NCBI RefSeq assembly: GCF_001889005.1 | Contig: NZ_CP018153.1 | Span: forward strand, 1,894,501-1,958,500 | Reading direction: 5' to 3' | DNA length: 64,000 bases | Source of the DNA: Christiangramia salexigens | GTDB lineage: Bacteria > Bacteroidota > Bacteroidia > Flavobacteriales > Flavobacteriaceae | Shown here: positions 51,282 to 60,603 of the stretch, piece after piece | Layout of the letters: every line of letters starts with the position of its first letter | How positions within the stretch are numbered: position 1 is the stretch's first letter | The notes under the pieces: model-generated | The model's input: the letters and a program-made list of their open reading frames with translations, nothing else | What the model was told of the DNA's origin: nothing | Databases searched by the model: none | Made by a program: the position numbers and the translations under genes

Positions 51282-53696
51282 ATGCATAAGATTTTCAGCT
51301 TTGGATTTTGGAACTCCATCGCCCGACTCATTCTAAGGAACCGAATAGTAATAATCGTGTTAATAGCGATCATCACTTTTCTTCTTTCCACCCAATGGAA
51401 GAACATGCGTTTTTCCTATACCGAGGCGAACCTCATGCCAGATGACCATCCGGTAAATCAATCCTATAACGATTTTCTGGATAAATTCGGTGAAGAAGGA
51501 AATCTTATACTTCTTGGAGTACAGGATTCTGCGCTTTTCACTCCTGAAAAATTTAAAGCCTGGAACCGGCTAACTACTAAATTAACTTCATTCCCCGAAG
51601 TTGATCATATTATTTCACCGGCAAGTCTGAAGGAACTTAAAAAATTCGAAGATCCAAAGAGATTCGAAATGCTCCCAATACTGGAAAGTGAATCTCCCAA
51701 CGCCAGTGAATTAAAGGAATTTGAAAACAAGCTGTTTTCCGGACTTCCTTTTTATGAAAATCTGGTTTACAGTTCGCATTCCAATACTATTCAATCTGCT
51801 CTCTATCTCAATAAGGAGCTGGTAAACACAAAGGCCAGAAAGATCTTTGTACTCGAAGAATTAGATCCGCTCGTCAAGGAATTTGAGGAAAAATATGATA
51901 TTGAAGTCAGAGTTTCCGGGATGCCTTATATACGCACCCTGAATTCCCAAAATATCATCGATGAGATAAGCCTCTTCATATTAGCGGCTTTAATTGTTAC
52001 ATCTATCATATTTTTTTTCTTTTTCAGATCGATCAGAGCTACCCTGATTTCTATGCTCACGGTTTGTATCGGGGTAATGTGGGCCTTTGGTGTGATCGGG
52101 CTTTTAAGATATGAGATCACGATCTTAACTGCACTTATACCGCCACTAATTATCGTGATTGGTATCCCTAACTGTATCTTCCTGATCAATAAATATCAGC
52201 AGGAAATAAAAAATCACGGGAATCAGGCGAAATCCCTCCAAAGAGTGATCACCAAAGTAGGTAACGCCACTCTTATGACCAATGTAACCACGGCTTCCGG
52301 CTTCGCCACATTTATATTAACCGATAGCCAGTTACTTCGAGAATTTGGTGTTGTAGCCTCCATAAATATTCTTGCAATTTTCATTTTGAGTTTATTGATC
52401 ATACCAGTGATCTACAGCTACTTAAAGATTCCGCGAGACCGGCATCTTAAGCATTTAAACAAAAGATGGATAGGAGGTTTCGTGAACTGGATGGAGAATA
52501 TGGTTCGCAATCACAGGATCGCCATATATATTTCTTCAATATTACTGCTTACAGCGAGTATCATTGGGATCTATACTATTAGAATTTCCGGAAGCATTCT
52601 GGAAGATATGCCTAAAAACACTCAGTTCTTTAAAGATGTAAAATTCTTTGAGAGGGAATTTGACGGGGTAATGCCATTAGAAATATTGGTAGACACAAAA
52701 CGACCAAAAGGTGTTTTAAAACTGTCCACCTTAAAACGAATGGATAAACTGGAAAACTTTATTGATGATATCCCTGAGCTTTCCAAACCACTTTCAATCA
52801 CCCGTCTGGTAAAATATTCCAAGCAGGCTTATTACAACGGCAACCCCAAATATTATCAATTGCCCTCTTCGCAGGAGCAGAACTTTATTATGCCTTACGC
52901 GAAGAATCTTGAGTCTCAGGGTAGCCTAATGTCCTCATATATCGATTCCACAGGACAGTATGCTCGTATCACAACCTTTATGCAGGATGTTGGCACAGAA
53001 AAGATGGAAGAAATTGAGGCCGATCTTATCCCACAAATTCAAAAGATCTTTCCAGAAGAACGATATGAGGTTGCTCTTACAGGGAAGGCTTTACTATTTC
53101 AGAAAGGGACAAATTATCTGGTTAGGAACTTAATCGTCTCGCTGGGACTTGCAATTTTATTGATAGCCGGTCTAATGGCCTGGATGTTCAGAAGTTTTAG
53201 AATGATCATAATCTCACTGGTCCCAAATTTACTTCCACTATTGGTTACCGCCGGAATGATGGGCTTTTTAGGTGTACCTATAAAACCTTCAACAATTCTG
53301 GTATTCAGTATCGCTTTCGGGATCTCTGTAGATGATACGATCCACTTCCTTGCTAAATACAGGCAGGAACTAAAAGCGAATAACTGGAAAATCAAACGTT
53401 CAGTTTATGCTGCACTGCGTGAAACCGGAGTAAGTATGTTCTATACAAGTATAGTTCTGTTCTTTGGTTTCTCGGTATTTATGATAAGTAGCTTTGGCGG
53501 AACAGTTGCTCTAGGAGGCTTAGTCTCGGCCACCCTGCTTTTCGCAATGCTGGCCAATCTATTATTACTGCCATCTTTGCTATTATCTCTGGAAAGAAAT
53601 ATCGCAAATAAAAAGGTGCTTAAAGAACCGGCCATGCGAATCATTGAGACCGATGAGGACGATCTGGAACTGGACTCCGATAATAAAAAGAATTAA
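51282..53696 (+). CDS. RND/MMPL family transporter (sterol-sensing-domain type)
   Basis: An 804-residue inner-membrane protein with an N-terminal hydrophobic segment, a periplasmic loop, five more membrane segments, a second loop and six C-terminal segments. Proton-relay-like acidic residues are in FGISVDDTIHFLAKYRQE near the C-terminus. RND proteins of this type (HpnN/MMPL/SecDF-like) export lipids or hydrophobic compounds using proton flow. The substrate is unknown. The C-terminus is acidic (DEDDLELD). Confidence 0.87.
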   Translation: MHKIFSFGFWNSIARLILRNRIVIIVLIAIITFLLSTQWKNMRFSYTEANLMPDDHPVNQSYNDFLDKFGEEGNLILLGVQDSALFTPEKFKAWNRLTTKLTSFPEVDHIISPASLKELKKFEDPKRFEMLPILESESPNASELKEFENKLFSGLPFYENLVYSSHSNTIQSALYLNKELVNTKARKIFVLEELDPLVKEFEEKYDIEVRVSGMPYIRTLNSQNIIDEISLFILAALIVTSIIFFFFFRSIRATLISMLTVCIGVMWAFGVIGLLRYEITILTALIPPLIIVIGIPNCIFLINKYQQEIKNHGNQAKSLQRVITKVGNATLMTNVTTASGFATFILTDSQLLREFGVVASINILAIFILSLLIIPVIYSYLKIPRDRHLKHLNKRWIGGFVNWMENMVRNHRIAIYISSILLLTASIIGIYTIRISGSILEDMPKNTQFFKDVKFFEREFDGVMPLEILVDTKRPKGVLKLSTLKRMDKLENFIDDIPELSKPLSITRLVKYSKQAYYNGNPKYYQLPSSQEQNFIMPYAKNLESQGSLMSSYIDSTGQYARITTFMQDVGTEKMEEIEADLIPQIQKIFPEERYEVALTGKALLFQKGTNYLVRNLIVSLGLAILLIAGLMAWMFRSFRMIIISLVPNLLPLLVTAGMMGFLGVPIKPSTILVFSIAFGISVDDTIHFLAKYRQELKANNWKIKRSVYAALRETGVSMFYTSIVLFFGFSVFMISSFGGTVALGGLVSATLLFAMLANLLLLPSLLLSLERNIANKKVLKEPAMRIIETDEDDLELDSDNKKN

Positions 53697-53717
53697 ATTA
53701 TTAATGAACAGGCCTTC

Positions 53718-53748
53718 TTGCTAAGCTTAGGCCTAAAAACTATCTTTG
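53718..53748 (+). promoter_or_regulatory. Promoter of asnS
   Basis: TTG (53718-53720), 20 bases, then TATCTTTG (53741-53748), a good match to the Bacteroidota consensus; the asnS start codon is at 53771. Confidence 0.7.
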
Positions 53749-53770
53749 TTTTTTTTAAAATTTCAAATTC

Positions 53771-55213
53771 ATGATACAGGCAAAAATCGCTGAAATACTG
53801 GAAAGCGATCAGTTTTTACAGGAGTTTCATATTAACGGCTGGGTACGCTCATTTAGAAGCAACAGATTTATAGCCCTTAACGACGGATCCACTATAAAAA
53901 ACCTCCAATGCGTTATAGATTTTGAGAATACTGATGAGGAAATTTTAAAAAGAATCACCGTTGGTGCTGCGATCTGTGTAAAAGGAACTCTGGTAGAGAG
54001 TAAAGGAAGCCAGCAACGTGTTGAAATTGAAGTATCAGAAATTAAGATCCTGGGAGATGCCAATCCTGAAGAGGTTAAACTAACCATATTATCTCCTAAG
54101 AAACACAGCCTTGAGAAACTTCGCGAGCAGGCTCATTTAAGAGTTAGAACAAATACGTTCAGTGCGGTAATGAGAGTTCGAAGCAAACTGTCTTTTGCGG
54201 TACATAAATATTTTCAGGAAAAGAATTTCCACTATGTGAACACTCCTATCATTACAGGTAGTGATGCCGAAGGTGCAGGCGAGATGTTCCAGGTGAGTTC
54301 TTTAGACATGAAAGATCCCCCAAGGAACGAGGATGGAAGCATTAACTACAAAGAAGATTTCTTTGGCAAAGAAACCAACCTAACTGTATCTGGTCAACTG
54401 GAAGCAGAAACTTATGCGATGGGACTTGGTCAGGTATATACTTTTGGACCAACTTTTAGAGCCGAGAATTCCAATACCTCCAGACACCTTGCAGAATTCT
54501 GGATGATCGAGCCTGAAGTCGCTTTTTGCGATCTGGATGGAAATATGGATCTAGCTGAGGAATTCATTAAATATGTTCTTAAATATATATTGAAGCACTG
54601 TAAGGATGATCTTGAATTCCTTAATGAGAGGCAGATCAATGAGGATAAGCTGAAACCAAAGAACGAGAGAAGTGACATGAGCCTTCTGGAAAAACTTAAT
54701 TTCGTATTGGAGAATAATTTCCAGCGAGTGAGTTACACCGAAGCGATCGAGATCCTTAAGAATTCAAAGCCAAATAAAAAGAAGAAATTCAATTATATCA
54801 TTGAAGAGTGGGGTGCCGATCTCCAAAGCGAGCATGAGCGCTATCTTGTAGAGAAGCACTTTAAGTGTCCGGTGATTTTATTCGATTATCCGGCTAAGAT
54901 CAAAGCCTTCTACATGAGACTTAACGAGGATAAGAAAACGGTTCGCGCGATGGACATCTTATTCCCAGGAATTGGAGAGATCGTTGGAGGTAGCCAGAGA
55001 GAGGAACGTCTGGACGTACTTAAGGAGAAAATGAAAGAATTGAATATTCCTGAAGACGAACTATGGTGGTACCTGGATACCCGTAAATTTGGAACTTGCG
55101 TACACAGTGGTTTCGGTCTAGGTTTTGAAAGACTGGTACAGTTCACAACCGGAATGGGTAACATTAGAGACGTGATCCCTTTCCCAAGAACACCACAGAA
55201 CGCCGAATTTTAA
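53771..55213 (+). CDS. asnS: Asparaginyl-tRNA synthetase
   Basis: A class II synthetase of 480 residues. An N-terminal OB-fold (about 15-105, [16 protein letters not shown]) binds the anticodon. The catalytic core shows [15 protein letters not shown], motif 2 [21 protein letters not shown] and motif 3 [12 protein letters not shown]. The AsnS-type FRAENSNT reading distinguishes it from AspS. The RluA-type gene begins 4 bases after the stop. Confidence 0.97.
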   Translation: MIQAKIAEILESDQFLQEFHINGWVRSFRSNRFIALNDGSTIKNLQCVIDFENTDEEILKRITVGAAICVKGTLVESKGSQQRVEIEVSEIKILGDANPEEVKLTILSPKKHSLEKLREQAHLRVRTNTFSAVMRVRSKLSFAVHKYFQEKNFHYVNTPIITGSDAEGAGEMFQVSSLDMKDPPRNEDGSINYKEDFFGKETNLTVSGQLEAETYAMGLGQVYTFGPTFRAENSNTSRHLAEFWMIEPEVAFCDLDGNMDLAEEFIKYVLKYILKHCKDDLEFLNERQINEDKLKPKNERSDMSLLEKLNFVLENNFQRVSYTEAIEILKNSKPNKKKKFNYIIEEWGADLQSEHERYLVEKHFKCPVILFDYPAKIKAFYMRLNEDKKTVRAMDILFPGIGEIVGGSQREERLDVLKEKMKELNIPEDELWWYLDTRKFGTCVHSGFGLGFERLVQFTTGMGNIRDVIPFPRTPQNAEF

Positions 55214-55217
55214 TTCA

Positions 55218-56078
55218 TTGAAAATAATAGAAAGCCATATAGTACCTGCAGTCTCAGATAAAATAAGACTGCAGGAATATGCGGCTACTATCTTCTCCTC
55301 TATCACTTCCCGAAGTGGAATCAAAAAAGCAATAAAAAGGGAATTAATACTACTTAATGGTGTTCCCGCTAAAACTTCAGACTGGATTTCTGAAGGTCAG
55401 CGCATAGATCTTTTAAAAAGTTCTTCAGATAAAAAGATCTTTGAACTAGGCCTTGAAGTGCTTTATGAAGATCAGGATCTGGCGATTATCAAAAAACCTT
55501 CCGGATATCCCACCAGCGGAAACTTTTTTAAGACCATTGAAAATGCACTTCCTTATAATCTGGAGGAATCTAAACATCTGGATACTTTAAGTGCAGCTTT
55601 ACCCGTGCATAGACTGGATAGCCCAACCTCTGGCATCTTACTGTGTGCAAAGACTAACACTGCTCTGGTAGGCCTGCAGGCCGGTTTCGAAAAAAAAGAG
55701 ATCAGAAAAATTTATACCGCATTGGTGCATGGAGAATTAAGGGAATCCAAGCATATTAAACTCCCAATCGATTTCAAGTCTTCAGAGACACTTATTGAAA
55801 AGCTGGAACTATTTAAAATAGATTCCTCCAACTACAGCCTGGTAAAAGCCACTCCATTAACAGGCAGAACCCACCAGATAAGGATACACCTTTCAAAATC
55901 GGGATATCCAATTGTTGGAGACAAAATTTACGGAGTGGAAGAAAGAGGAGTATTTAAAAACAGACAACTGTACCTTTTCGCCTCTGGAATAGTATTTGAT
56001 CATCCCAGAAATGGAAGTGTATTAAAATTCGATTTACCGCTTCCGAAGAAATTCAGAAATCTGAAGAATTTAGGATAA
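55218..56078 (+). CDS. RluA family pseudouridine synthase
   Basis: A 286-residue RNA pseudouridine synthase with an N-terminal S4-like RNA-binding part (about 1-70) and a catalytic domain containing HRLDSPTSGILL (catalytic Asp about 135) and the GRTHQIRIHLSKSGYPIVGD signature. Which rRNA or tRNA uridine it modifies cannot be told. The start codon is TTG at 55218: the only possible start between the in-frame stop at 55173 and the S4 domain. It is 4 bases after asnS and most likely co-transcribed. Confidence 0.88.
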   Translation: MKIIESHIVPAVSDKIRLQEYAATIFSSITSRSGIKKAIKRELILLNGVPAKTSDWISEGQRIDLLKSSSDKKIFELGLEVLYEDQDLAIIKKPSGYPTSGNFFKTIENALPYNLEESKHLDTLSAALPVHRLDSPTSGILLCAKTNTALVGLQAGFEKKEIRKIYTALVHGELRESKHIKLPIDFKSSETLIEKLELFKIDSSNYSLVKATPLTGRTHQIRIHLSKSGYPIVGDKIYGVEERGVFKNRQLYLFASGIVFDHPRNGSVLKFDLPLPKKFRNLKNLG

Positions 56079-56141
56079 TCCTTAACAAAAATTTACCACA
56101 AACATCTACCATGCCAAAGGAAGTATGGCCTCTATTTTCCT

Positions 56142-56149
56142 TATTTTTG
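56142..56149 (+). promoter_or_regulatory. Candidate -7 element of rpoN
   Basis: TATTTTTG fits TAnnTTTG, 19 bases before the rpoN start codon. Confidence 0.5.
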
Positions 56150-56168
56150 TAGTAAAGCACCCCTATTT

Positions 56169-57626
56169 ATGCTTAAACAACAATTAAATTTAAAATTATC
56201 GCAGAAGCTTTCTCCTCAGCAAATCCAGCTGATGAAACTTATTCAGTTGCCAACACAGGCTTTTGAACAGCGCATTAAGCAGGAGTTGGAAGAAAATCCG
56301 GCCTTAGATGAGGGAAGAGAAGAGAAAGTCGACGAATATGATGATATCGGGAATGAGAATACGGCTGATGAATATGAAAGTGAAACCATAGAGACCGAAA
56401 TTGATGTAGATGAGTACCTGAGCGACGATGAAATTCCAAGCTACAGGCTACAGGCCAATAATTACAGTTCAGATGATGAAGAAAGAAGTATTCCATACGC
56501 TGCAGGAACTTCTTTTACACAACATTTAAAAACACAGTTAAGTACAATAAGACTTGAAGAGACCGAACAACAAATCGCGGAGTTTCTTGTGGGAAGTGTG
56601 GATGAAAGCGGATATATCAGAAGGAATGTACAGGATATTGTAGATGATCTGGCTTTTACGCAGAATATTTATACCGACGAAGAAACTGTTGAGAAGGTCC
56701 TGCAAAAGGTCCAAAAACTGGATCCTGCAGGGGTTGGAGCAAGAAGCCTTCAGGAATGTCTTGTAATACAATTAAACAGAAGAGAGCCTACCAAACAGGT
56801 CACCCTTGCAAAAGACATCATGGTACGGTCATTTGACCAGTTCAGCAAAAAGCATTATAAGAAATTATTATCTCGCCACGATATTACAGAAGATGAACTA
56901 AGAGAGGCCATAGATGTAATAGAACATCTTAACCCAAAACCAGGTGGCGCCTATGCAGGGAATACACGTATCGTAGAGCATGTAATCCCAGATTTTACGA
57001 TCAAGATCGAAGATGGAGACCTGCAGTTAAGCCTTAATGGCAGAAACGCTCCCGAAATGCATATTTCCAGGGACTATAGCAATATGCTTAAGGGTTATAA
57101 GGAATCCAAGGAAAAGACCAAGGCTCAAAAGGATGCTGTAATGTTCATTAAACAGAAACTGGATGCCGCAAAATGGTTTATTGAAGCCATAAAGCAACGT
57201 CAGCAGACTCTAATGGTCACAATGAGTTCCATAATGAATTATCAAAAGGAATACTTCCTAACCGGTGATGAAAGGAATCTAAGACCAATGATCCTTAAAG
57301 ATATTGCCGATGAAATTGATATGGACGTCTCCACAGTATCCCGGGTGGCAAATTCAAAATATGTGGATACGCCTTACGGCACCAAACTGATAAAGGAGTT
57401 TTTCTCTGAATCTATGAAGAATGATCAAGGAGAGGATGTTTCTACTCGTGAGATCAAGAAGATCCTTGAGATGTCTATAGAGGAAGAAGACAAAAGAAAG
57501 CCTCTAACAGACGAAAAGCTTGCAAAAGTACTGAAGGATAAAGGTTACCCGATCGCGCGAAGAACGGTAGCTAAATACAGAGAGCAATTGGATATTCCTG
57601 TCGCCCGCTTACGCAAAGAAATATAA
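56169..57626 (+). CDS. rpoN: RNA polymerase sigma-54 factor
   Basis: A 485-residue alternative sigma factor. The Gln/Leu-rich region I (LSQKLSPQQIQLMKLIQLP) is at about 7-25. The acidic region II (about 40-100, Asp/Glu-rich) follows, then the core-binding domain and the DNA-binding domain with the RpoN box ARRTVAKYRE at about 463-472. It needs enhancer-binding AAA+ activators, none of which are encoded in this window. The stop overlaps the next gene's start (AATGA) by one base. Confidence 0.96.
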   Translation: MLKQQLNLKLSQKLSPQQIQLMKLIQLPTQAFEQRIKQELEENPALDEGREEKVDEYDDIGNENTADEYESETIETEIDVDEYLSDDEIPSYRLQANNYSSDDEERSIPYAAGTSFTQHLKTQLSTIRLEETEQQIAEFLVGSVDESGYIRRNVQDIVDDLAFTQNIYTDEETVEKVLQKVQKLDPAGVGARSLQECLVIQLNRREPTKQVTLAKDIMVRSFDQFSKKHYKKLLSRHDITEDELREAIDVIEHLNPKPGGAYAGNTRIVEHVIPDFTIKIEDGDLQLSLNGRNAPEMHISRDYSNMLKGYKESKEKTKAQKDAVMFIKQKLDAAKWFIEAIKQRQQTLMVTMSSIMNYQKEYFLTGDERNLRPMILKDIADEIDMDVSTVSRVANSKYVDTPYGTKLIKEFFSESMKNDQGEDVSTREIKKILEMSIEEEDKRKPLTDEKLAKVLKDKGYPIARRTVAKYREQLDIPVARLRKEI

Positions 57627-58231
57627 TGAAGTTAATTCTTAAGCTTGCTTCCTACCTTTTTCATCCGTTATGGATGCCTTTTGCAGGAAGCCTTTTCTAT
57701 TTTTTATTAACGCCGAGATATTTTCCGATGCCTATCATCAAGGCTAAATTGATGGCCATTGCGATAATTACGATCTTTATCCCTATTGTATTTTATTTTC
57801 TGCTGAAGAATTTAGGAAAAGCAAAAACTATATTTTTAGAAAAACCGAAGGAAAGAAAATGGCCTTTATTTTTCTTTATGCTTTTATCCCTGATGGTCTT
57901 AAACCAAATCCTGAATGTTTATAATTACCCTGCTCTGTTTTATTATTTTCTGGGTATACTTATTTCCTCAGGCATAGCTTTCATGCTAACCTGGTTAAAG
58001 TTCAAAGCAAGCTTACATATGGTTGGGATGGCAGGATTGCTCATGTTCGTGACAGGATTCTCTATTCACTTCCACCTCTACTTTATTTACACGATCTGTT
58101 TCCTTATGATAGCAACGGGCCTTACCGCCTCATCCCGGTTATATTATAAAGCTCATACCCCACAAGAGCTATTTGCCGGATTCTTAATTGGCCTTATCCC
58201 ACAAATAATTGTTTTGAATTTCTGGCTATAG
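57626..58231 (+). CDS. PAP2-like membrane protein
   Basis: A 201-residue membrane protein with about six hydrophobic segments. The C-terminal part has SSRLYYKAHTPQELFAG, which matches the SRx5HxxxD motif of PAP2 phosphatases except that the final Asp is Glu; an upstream His in SLHMVGMAGL could be the second catalytic His. The KxxxxxxRP motif may be KPKERKWP at about 73-80. A lipid phosphatase or a diverged relative is likely. It is coupled to rpoN and overlaps the convergent barrel gene by 6 bases. Confidence 0.7.
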   Translation: MKLILKLASYLFHPLWMPFAGSLFYFLLTPRYFPMPIIKAKLMAIAIITIFIPIVFYFLLKNLGKAKTIFLEKPKERKWPLFFFMLLSLMVLNQILNVYNYPALFYYFLGILISSGIAFMLTWLKFKASLHMVGMAGLLMFVTGFSIHFHLYFIYTICFLMIATGLTASSRLYYKAHTPQELFAGFLIGLIPQIIVLNFWL

Positions 58232-58939
58232 AATAAAGAAGGTTAACCCAATTTTAAGCGTGGATATTCCAAATTCGGATTCATCCACAACAGCCTTATC
58301 GAAAAATGGGTTTAAGGCATAGTAAAATTGAAAATTAAAGGTGTTATAACCAAAGGTGAAGGTAGCTCCCGCCCTGAATCGATTTAATTCAGGCAGATCA
58401 TTAATGATCACCTGCTCATTCGCATCTTTGTAATTACTGCGAAAATGGTAGATATAACCGAATTTCACACCCGTATAGATCCTCCAGAACTTATAGGATT
58501 CAGGAGTTGAAGTTCTCCAGCGAAATTCAAGCGGAGCTTCAATTAACTGGGTGCTGAAACGATTGGTTTCATAATTAATAGTATTATCAAGGCTCAAAAA
58601 CCGGGTGTCTCCATTAGCCTCTTTTCCTATGAACAAATTTTGGCCATAACTGCTAATTGCCCAACCAAGGCCAAGACCTAATGACACATTCCGTCTTTCA
58701 TTAAGAGGCATATCTCTAATGAAACCCAAATGCAAACCACCGGAAAATCCTTCCTGAGATATACTTGGCGGTCTTTTGGTGATCAAATTAAAGCTAAAAC
58801 CTATATAAAATTGATCTTCTCTGTAAAGACTATCTATGCTAAATGGGACCGTATCTGGGATATTATAGCGATCTTCTTCCTGCGAATGAAGGAATAAAGG
58901 AAAGAGAGGTATAAGCAATAGTAGTTTTCTGAGTCTCAT
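58226..58939 (-). CDS. Outer-membrane beta-barrel protein, PorT-like family
   Basis: A 237-residue exported protein. The signal peptide ends near residue 19 (FLHSQ). The mature part has eight or so amphipathic strands (FYIGFSFNL, GGLHLGF, VSLGLGLGWA, APLEFRWR, FGYIYHFRS, AGATFTFGYN, FQFYYALN) and ends LKIGLTFFIL, an outer-membrane terminal strand. It fits the outer-membrane beta-barrel family that includes PorT/SprT, a T9SS component. Whether it is the true T9SS PorT or just a family member is open. Confidence 0.8.
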   Translation of the reverse strand: MRLRKLLLLIPLFPLFLHSQEEDRYNIPDTVPFSIDSLYREDQFYIGFSFNLITKRPPSISQEGFSGGLHLGFIRDMPLNERRNVSLGLGLGWAISSYGQNLFIGKEANGDTRFLSLDNTINYETNRFSTQLIEAPLEFRWRTSTPESYKFWRIYTGVKFGYIYHFRSNYKDANEQVIINDLPELNRFRAGATFTFGYNTFNFQFYYALNPFFDKAVVDESEFGISTLKIGLTFFIL

Positions 58940-58973
58940 ATAAGCAAAGCAAGATCTGAGGTTTAAATATAAA

Positions 58974-59010
58974 AAAACATCCTGTCTGGATTACCCAAAC
59001 AGGATGTTTT
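58974..59010 (-). terminator. Rho-independent terminator of the exb operon
   Basis: A perfect stem AAAACATCCTGT / ACAGGATGTTTT with a 13-base loop. On the minus strand it runs into seven T residues, 18 bases after the stop of the second exbD. Confidence 0.92.
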
Positions 59011-59028
59011 ATTATAAATCAGAAAAGA

Positions 59029-59511
59029 TTATTCAATATTACGCTTCGCGTCCCCTACAAGTGTTGTATAGTTGATCTTAAGGGCTTCAGCTTTTCTCAA
59101 TTCCTGTTTAATATCAGAAACAAGGCCCATGTTTGTCTCAGAGTCCACTTTTAATGCAGTGGTTAGATAAGGAATTAATTCCTCTCTCTTAGACTCACGC
59201 TCAGAGTAGATAAATTGCTGCACTTCTTCAACGCTTGCAAATTTATCATTCAACTGAATACGAGCTTCTGTTCCATATTTAGACTGGTATCTTTGACTTG
59301 GTTTACCTGCATAGATATACATGATCAAATCTTTCTTATCAAGTTTCTCAACCTGGTCTGCATACGGTAACTGGTTTTGCACCATCAATGTATTTTGACG
59401 CATTACAGTAGCAACCATAAAGAAAAATAAAAGCATGAAAACGATATCAGGTAAAGATGCCGTACTAATGGCAGGCAAATCTCCAGACTTTTTCTTTTTA
59501 AATTTAGACAT
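59029..59511 (-). CDS. exbD: ExbD/TolR family protein, second copy
   Basis: A 160-residue inner-membrane energy transducer. After a basic N-terminus comes a single membrane helix (about 24-44) with the essential Asp in LPDIVFMLLFFFMVATV; the remainder is a periplasmic domain. With ExbB it uses the proton gradient to drive TonB. It is the last gene of the exbB-TM-exbD-exbD operon. It differs strongly from the other ExbD, so the pair probably forms a heteromeric complex. Confidence 0.92.
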   Translation of the reverse strand: MSKFKKKKSGDLPAISTASLPDIVFMLLFFFMVATVMRQNTLMVQNQLPYADQVEKLDKKDLIMYIYAGKPSQRYQSKYGTEARIQLNDKFASVEEVQQFIYSERESKREELIPYLTTALKVDSETNMGLVSDIKQELRKAEALKINYTTLVGDAKRNIE

Positions 59512-59541
59512 AATTAAAGTCGTTTTCGGTTTTTAAAAGCT

Positions 59542-60150
59542 CTAGCTTGTTGGTTCGGCTTCAGATAATTTCTGCGGAATCATCCCGGAAACTACATCGA
59601 TCTTTTCTTTTAACGCGTCTTTATCGCCATTATAGTTAGGATCGTTGTAATTCTTTTCCATTTGGGTAAAGGTCATTCCATACATACGCTGAGCTTCACG
59701 ATCTCTTAGCTCATTATAAGCAGCTACAAGCTCGTTTTGAACAGCGATATAAGTACCATACTCAGTTCCACGGTTGTTCACTAAGGAAATAATCGCCTTT
59801 TGTGGATTTACCGATGAACCTGGGTCTTTAGCACCCTGGCAAAAGTTACAAGCTTCTTCACCTGTACCAGCGCCATTGTCCAGAAATTTCACAGCAGCTT
59901 CCCTCAATTCTGAAAGCTCCATCTCCTCATCTTCTACAAGTAGTTGGTTATTACTGTTAACCAATACCGTAAAGATGTTTCTTTGTTTAATAACCGGCGG
60001 CTCCTGCTCTTCAGGTTGCCATGGCGGTAACTTCCTGCTTATCCCCTTGTCTGTCTCAATGGTAGTTGTTACCAGGAAGAAGATCAAAAGTAAGAAGGCG
60101 ATATCTGCCATAGACCCGGCATTCACTTCCGGTGCTGATCTCTTTGCCAT
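59542..60150 (-). CDS. exbD: ExbD/TolR family protein, first copy
   Basis: A 202-residue energy transducer: MAKRSAPEVNAGSMADIAFLLLIFFLVTTTI with the proton-pathway Asp in the membrane helix, then a periplasmic domain longer than usual, containing an extra segment with two cysteines (EACNFC) at about residues 95-100 that could bind metal or form a disulfide. It starts 2 bases after the unknown membrane gene. Confidence 0.92.
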   Translation of the reverse strand: MAKRSAPEVNAGSMADIAFLLLIFFLVTTTIETDKGISRKLPPWQPEEQEPPVIKQRNIFTVLVNSNNQLLVEDEEMELSELREAAVKFLDNGAGTGEEACNFCQGAKDPGSSVNPQKAIISLVNNRGTEYGTYIAVQNELVAAYNELRDREAQRMYGMTFTQMEKNYNDPNYNGDKDALKEKIDVVSGMIPQKLSEAEPTS

Positions 60151-60152
60151 AA

Positions 60153-60590
60153 TTATTTAGCCAATTTTTTTACTCCCGAGAATACCATGGATAAAATAGC
60201 TATCCCGGCAAGGATATAAAATGTTATTAGACCCGCTCCAACCCAGTGGTCTCCAGATGCTGAAAGCATAGAACCATCTTTAAGCTCTTTGGCGGTACCG
60301 TCACTAAGGACGTATGCTACAACAATGATCAATAAGAATGATCCAATAGCAATTATCGTATTCTTTATATTACCTCTGAATAAACCTACGATCACAAATA
60401 TTGACACTAGCACAATAACCGCTAGTAAAACCAAGTATGCGATCCACATGTATGGATCCAGGTGGCTTCCCTGTAGGTCGGCCGAGGCTTTTATGGCATC
60501 GTCTCCGGTGGCGATAATCCTTCCAAGAAGGATCATTCCTACCACACCTACAACGAGTGCCAGATATTTTAATATTTTATGTAAGGTCAT
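60153..60590 (-). CDS. Conserved membrane protein in the exb operon (unknown)
   Basis: A 145-residue protein with four hydrophobic segments at about 7-25, 48-70, 76-92 and 115-138. No catalytic motif is seen. It lies between exbB (13-base gap) and the first exbD (2-base gap), so it is probably a partner in the energiser complex, but I cannot name it. Confidence 0.75.
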   Translation of the reverse strand: MTLHKILKYLALVVGVVGMILLGRIIATGDDAIKASADLQGSHLDPYMWIAYLVLLAVIVLVSIFVIVGLFRGNIKNTIIAIGSFLLIIVVAYVLSDGTAKELKDGSMLSASGDHWVGAGLITFYILAGIAILSMVFSGVKKLAK

Positions 60591-60603
60591 AATTTAGTTT
60601 GTC

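Noticed and set aside
53711..53735. Terminator between the RND gene and asnS
   Set aside because: AGGCCT occurs twice and could pair, but no T tract follows and the region overlaps the asnS promoter.
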